Shown here piece after piece: positions 62,035 to 64,000 of a stretch of 64,000 nt of DNA. Position numbers and translations under genes: made by a program. The stretch lies in contig QVIN01000003.1 of assembly GCA_003416985.1 (NCBI GenBank), positions 1 through 64,000 of the forward strand, given 5' to 3'. The stretch comes from Duganella sp. BJB480. GTDB lineage: Bacteria; Pseudomonadota; Gammaproteobacteria; Burkholderiales; Burkholderiaceae_D. Position 1 is the stretch's first letter. Each line of letters begins with the position of its first letter. The notes under the pieces are model-generated. The model was not told the DNA's origin, did no database searches, and worked only from the letters and a program-made list of their open reading frames with translations.

Positions 62035-62117
62035 ATTTAACTCGCCGCACAATTGATGCGCCTCCTTGACGGCTTGCCCGTCGCGCCTACCATTAAACGG
62101 TCAAGCAGGAGGTCACC

Positions 62118-62375
62118 ATGAAAATCACCATCGATCTGGATGAGATCACACTCATCCGCCTCGACCGCGCCGCAAAGGACTGTGGCGGCAGAGATATGCT
62201 GATCCAGCGTGCGCTGAACCATTGGTTCACCCGGATGGAGCAAAAGACCCGTGAGGAACAACGTGGCAAACCCTGGCCGCAGGATGTGCTTGCCTTCAAG
62301 GGTATTCCAGACTTGCTTCCTTTGGAATCGCGCCGGGAAGAGCTGCCCGCCCCTATCGACGATCCCTTCGCATGA
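62118..62375 (+). CDS. VapB-like antitoxin
   Basis: 85 residues. The N-terminal K-I-T-I-D-L-D-E-I-T-L-I-R-L-D-R-A-A-K is a ribbon-helix-helix strand and helix, followed by Q-R-A-L-N-H-W-F. The C-terminal tail P-L-E-S-R-R-E-E-L-P would wrap the toxin. CAGGAGG precedes the ATG. The stop overlaps the toxin start by four bases (ATGA). The dimer should bind its own promoter, but no clear operator was resolved. Confidence 0.82.
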   Translation: MKITIDLDEITLIRLDRAAKDCGGRDMLIQRALNHWFTRMEQKTREEQRGKPWPQDVLAFKGIPDLLPLESRREELPAPIDDPFA

Positions 62376-62770
62376 AGTACTTGCTCGACACCTGTACCGT
62401 CAGCGACCTCATTCGCGGGTATGGCGCGGTGGGACAGCGCTTTCGCGCGACTCCGTCTGACGAGCTGGCCATCTCGGCAATCACTCGCATGGAGCGGGAG
62501 TACGGACTGGCACTCTCCCCCGCGCGAGCCGCGCGGATTGAAAACGCATTGAATTTGCATTTGTCCCGCATCCTGTTGCTGCTGTTCGATGAGGACGATG
62601 CCAAGGAAGCAGGCAAGCTGCGCGCCAGCCTGCGGATATCGGGCTGTCCGATAGGCCCGTACGACTTGCAAATCGCAGGATGCGCCCTGGCCCGCAATTT
62701 GATACTAGTCACCTCCAATACCCGCGAATTCGGACGGGTGCAGGGATTGCGGTTGGAGAACTGGCGGTAA
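62372..62770 (+). CDS. vapC: VapC-family PIN-domain toxin
   Basis: 132 residues, a PIN ribonuclease. The four acidic positions are visible: D in L-L-D-T-C-T-V-S-D (residue 6), E in I-T-R-M-E-R-E-Y-G near residue 47, D in I-G-P-Y-D-L-Q-I-A near residue 95 and N-T-R-E-F near residue 115. VapC toxins cut tRNA or rRNA when VapB is degraded. It is translationally coupled to the antitoxin. The local base composition is lower in GC than the flanking genes, consistent with acquisition. Confidence 0.9.
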   Translation: MKYLLDTCTVSDLIRGYGAVGQRFRATPSDELAISAITRMEREYGLALSPARAARIENALNLHLSRILLLLFDEDDAKEAGKLRASLRISGCPIGPYDLQIAGCALARNLILVTSNTREFGRVQGLRLENWR

Positions 62771-62814
62771 AATGGCGGATTACCCGCTCCAGCCATTGTA
62801 TCGTTCAACACACC

Positions 62815-63900
62815 ATGTCCTTACCCATCACCATCCGGCTCGGCGCGCGGGCACGCCAGCGCATCGCGGCCGAGGGCATCCAAGCGGCCGATGTCGCCAT
62901 CGTGCCGGCCGCCGCCGGCGGGCCCAAGGGCCTGATCCTGCATGGCCTCGATTGCTGGATGTTCGGCCACTGGCTGCGCGCCGCGCCGCGTCCGCGCAAG
63001 CTGGTCGGCGCTTCGATCGGCGCCTGGCGCATGGCGGCCTCGGCCTTCGACAATCCGCTTGCCGCCCACCAGCGGCTGGCGCGCCTGTACGCCGGCCAGC
63101 GCTATCCGGCCAAGGTGACGCCCGCCTACGTCAGCCAGGCCATCCGCGCCCTGCTCGATGAATTGCTCGACGGCCGCGCCGCCGAACCGGCCAACCATCC
63201 GAACCACCACGTCTCGGTGCTGACCGCGCGCGGCGTGGGTGCGCTGGGCTACACCGGCGGCCGGCGCTGGCGCGAGATGGCCGGCTTCGCGCGCGCGGCC
63301 GCCGGCAATGTGCTGTCGCGCCGCCATCTGGCCTCATCGATGGAGCGCGTGGTGTTCCACAACCGGCGCGACGATGCGCAATGGCTGCGCCAGCCGTTCG
63401 ACGCCTTCAACGGCCATTTCATCGGCCTCGACCCGGCCAACCTGCGCGACGCGCTGCAGGCCTCGGGCTCGATCCCGCTCGTGCTTGAAGCGGTGTCGGC
63501 CATCGCCGGCGCGCCGGAAGGCGCCTACTGGGACGGCGGCCTGATCGACTACCACCTGCACCTGCCCTACCAGCGCGACCCCGGCCTGGTGCTGTACCCG
63601 CATTTCAGCGACTACATCGTGCCCGGCTGGCTGGACAAGTCCATGCCGTGGCGCCGCACCCGTCCCGGCCCGGACCACCCGGCCCTGGACAATGTGATCC
63701 TGGTCTCGCCCTCGCCCGACTTCGTCGCCGGCCTGCCCAACGGCAAGCTGCCCGACCGCCGCGACTTCAAGGCCTACGGCCAAAATCACGCCGCCCGCCA
63801 GCGGGACTGGACCCGCGCCATCGCCGAGAGCGAACGCCTGGCCGAGGCCTTCGCCGCCTGGTGCGAACGGCCGGACCTGGCCCGCACAGCCGCCTTCTGA
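62815..63900 (+). CDS. Patatin-like phospholipase
   Basis: 361 residues. Patatin catalytic features are visible: the oxyanion region A-A-A-G-G-P-K-G near residue 40, the nucleophile G-A-S67-I-G and the catalytic D240-G-G. There is no signal peptide, so a cytoplasmic or type-secreted lipase acting on phospholipids is expected. The ATG at 62815 begins at the domain; upstream in-frame starts fall inside vapC. It lies 44 bases behind vapC. The last 100 bases of the window after it hold no gene. Confidence 0.82.
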   Translation: MSLPITIRLGARARQRIAAEGIQAADVAIVPAAAGGPKGLILHGLDCWMFGHWLRAAPRPRKLVGASIGAWRMAASAFDNPLAAHQRLARLYAGQRYPAKVTPAYVSQAIRALLDELLDGRAAEPANHPNHHVSVLTARGVGALGYTGGRRWREMAGFARAAAGNVLSRRHLASSMERVVFHNRRDDAQWLRQPFDAFNGHFIGLDPANLRDALQASGSIPLVLEAVSAIAGAPEGAYWDGGLIDYHLHLPYQRDPGLVLYPHFSDYIVPGWLDKSMPWRRTRPGPDHPALDNVILVSPSPDFVAGLPNGKLPDRRDFKAYGQNHAARQRDWTRAIAESERLAEAFAAWCERPDLARTAAF

Positions 63901-64000
63901 TTGTTTCGAAAAAGCAACAGAAGCCCCCGAAGATTCATGCCCGCCGCCGCCGGACGGGCGCATACTTGAGCCCTGCAAGTTGCGTCCCACGGAGAGTGAT

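Overview
The window is a GC-rich, gene-dense bacterial chromosome segment with Gram-negative architecture: TonB receptor, Gram-negative porin, RND efflux pump and DegP/Do protease. The mix of genes suggests a betaproteobacterium, most likely Oxalobacteraceae (Massilia/Duganella/Janthinobacterium type). That mix includes a Burkholderiales-type porin, the DUF2844/DUF3443 pair, an edd-eda / pgi-SMP30-zwf-hexR Entner-Doudoroff block and an imuAB cassette. The taxonomy is inference, because no rRNA is present. I saw no tRNA, rRNA, CRISPR array, prophage or complete insertion sequence. No stretch longer than about 300 bases lacks a gene, apart from the left edge, which holds only a RES-domain remnant.

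Layout. 1-3 kb: a RES-toxin fragment, then a TonB-dependent receptor closed by a strong terminator. 3-8 kb: a LysR regulator and a porin-gudP-gudD run for D-glucarate uptake and dehydration. 8-13.2 kb: a secreted DUF2844/DUF3443 pair (the second protein has two pepsin-like D-T/S-G-S motifs), a PhoB-box-preceded cyclic-nucleotide phosphodiesterase/nucleotidase lipoprotein and a Sel1-repeat lipoprotein. 13.4-21.2 kb: hemerythrin-like protein, phospholipase D-like protein, a CoaD-like/HD phosphohydrolase fusion, and an envelope/heat stress block (hsp20, Do protease, two-component system). 21.4-30 kb: M61 peptidase, diguanylate cyclase, alpha/beta hydrolase, SOS-controlled imuA-imuB, an antiporter-like membrane protein and a PHB-depolymerase-family esterase with a histone-like tail. 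30-37.4 kb: housekeeping genes hrpA, argA, yggX and rpiA. 37.6-43.8 kb: a CheY-like / CheC / diguanylate cyclase operon, DoxX, VOC protein, AraC regulator, cytochrome P450 and an orphan ribbon-helix-helix antitoxin.

43.8-51.6 kb is a complete central-carbon block: edd-eda on the minus strand, and pgi, SMP-30 lactonase, zwf and hexR on the plus strand. A shared AT-rich motif (TGTAGTAAATTT-like) lies upstream of edd, pgi and zwf and is the expected HexR operator. Transaldolase (55 kb) and rpiA (37 kb) supply the pentose-phosphate side.

51.8-55 kb holds the most unusual locus. A 603-residue BlaR1-like M56 metalloprotease has a C-terminal class D beta-lactamase-like sensor in which the lysine of the S-x-x-K motif is replaced by asparagine. 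It is followed 22 bp later by an intact class D beta-lactamase with S-T-F-K. The promoter carries two copies of a GACA-NN-TGTC dyad nested in a larger perfect inverted repeat, as expected for a BlaI/CopY-type repressor, yet no blaI is present. The right end holds an RND efflux operon, a perfect 42-bp-arm palindrome, a VapBC module and a patatin-like phospholipase.
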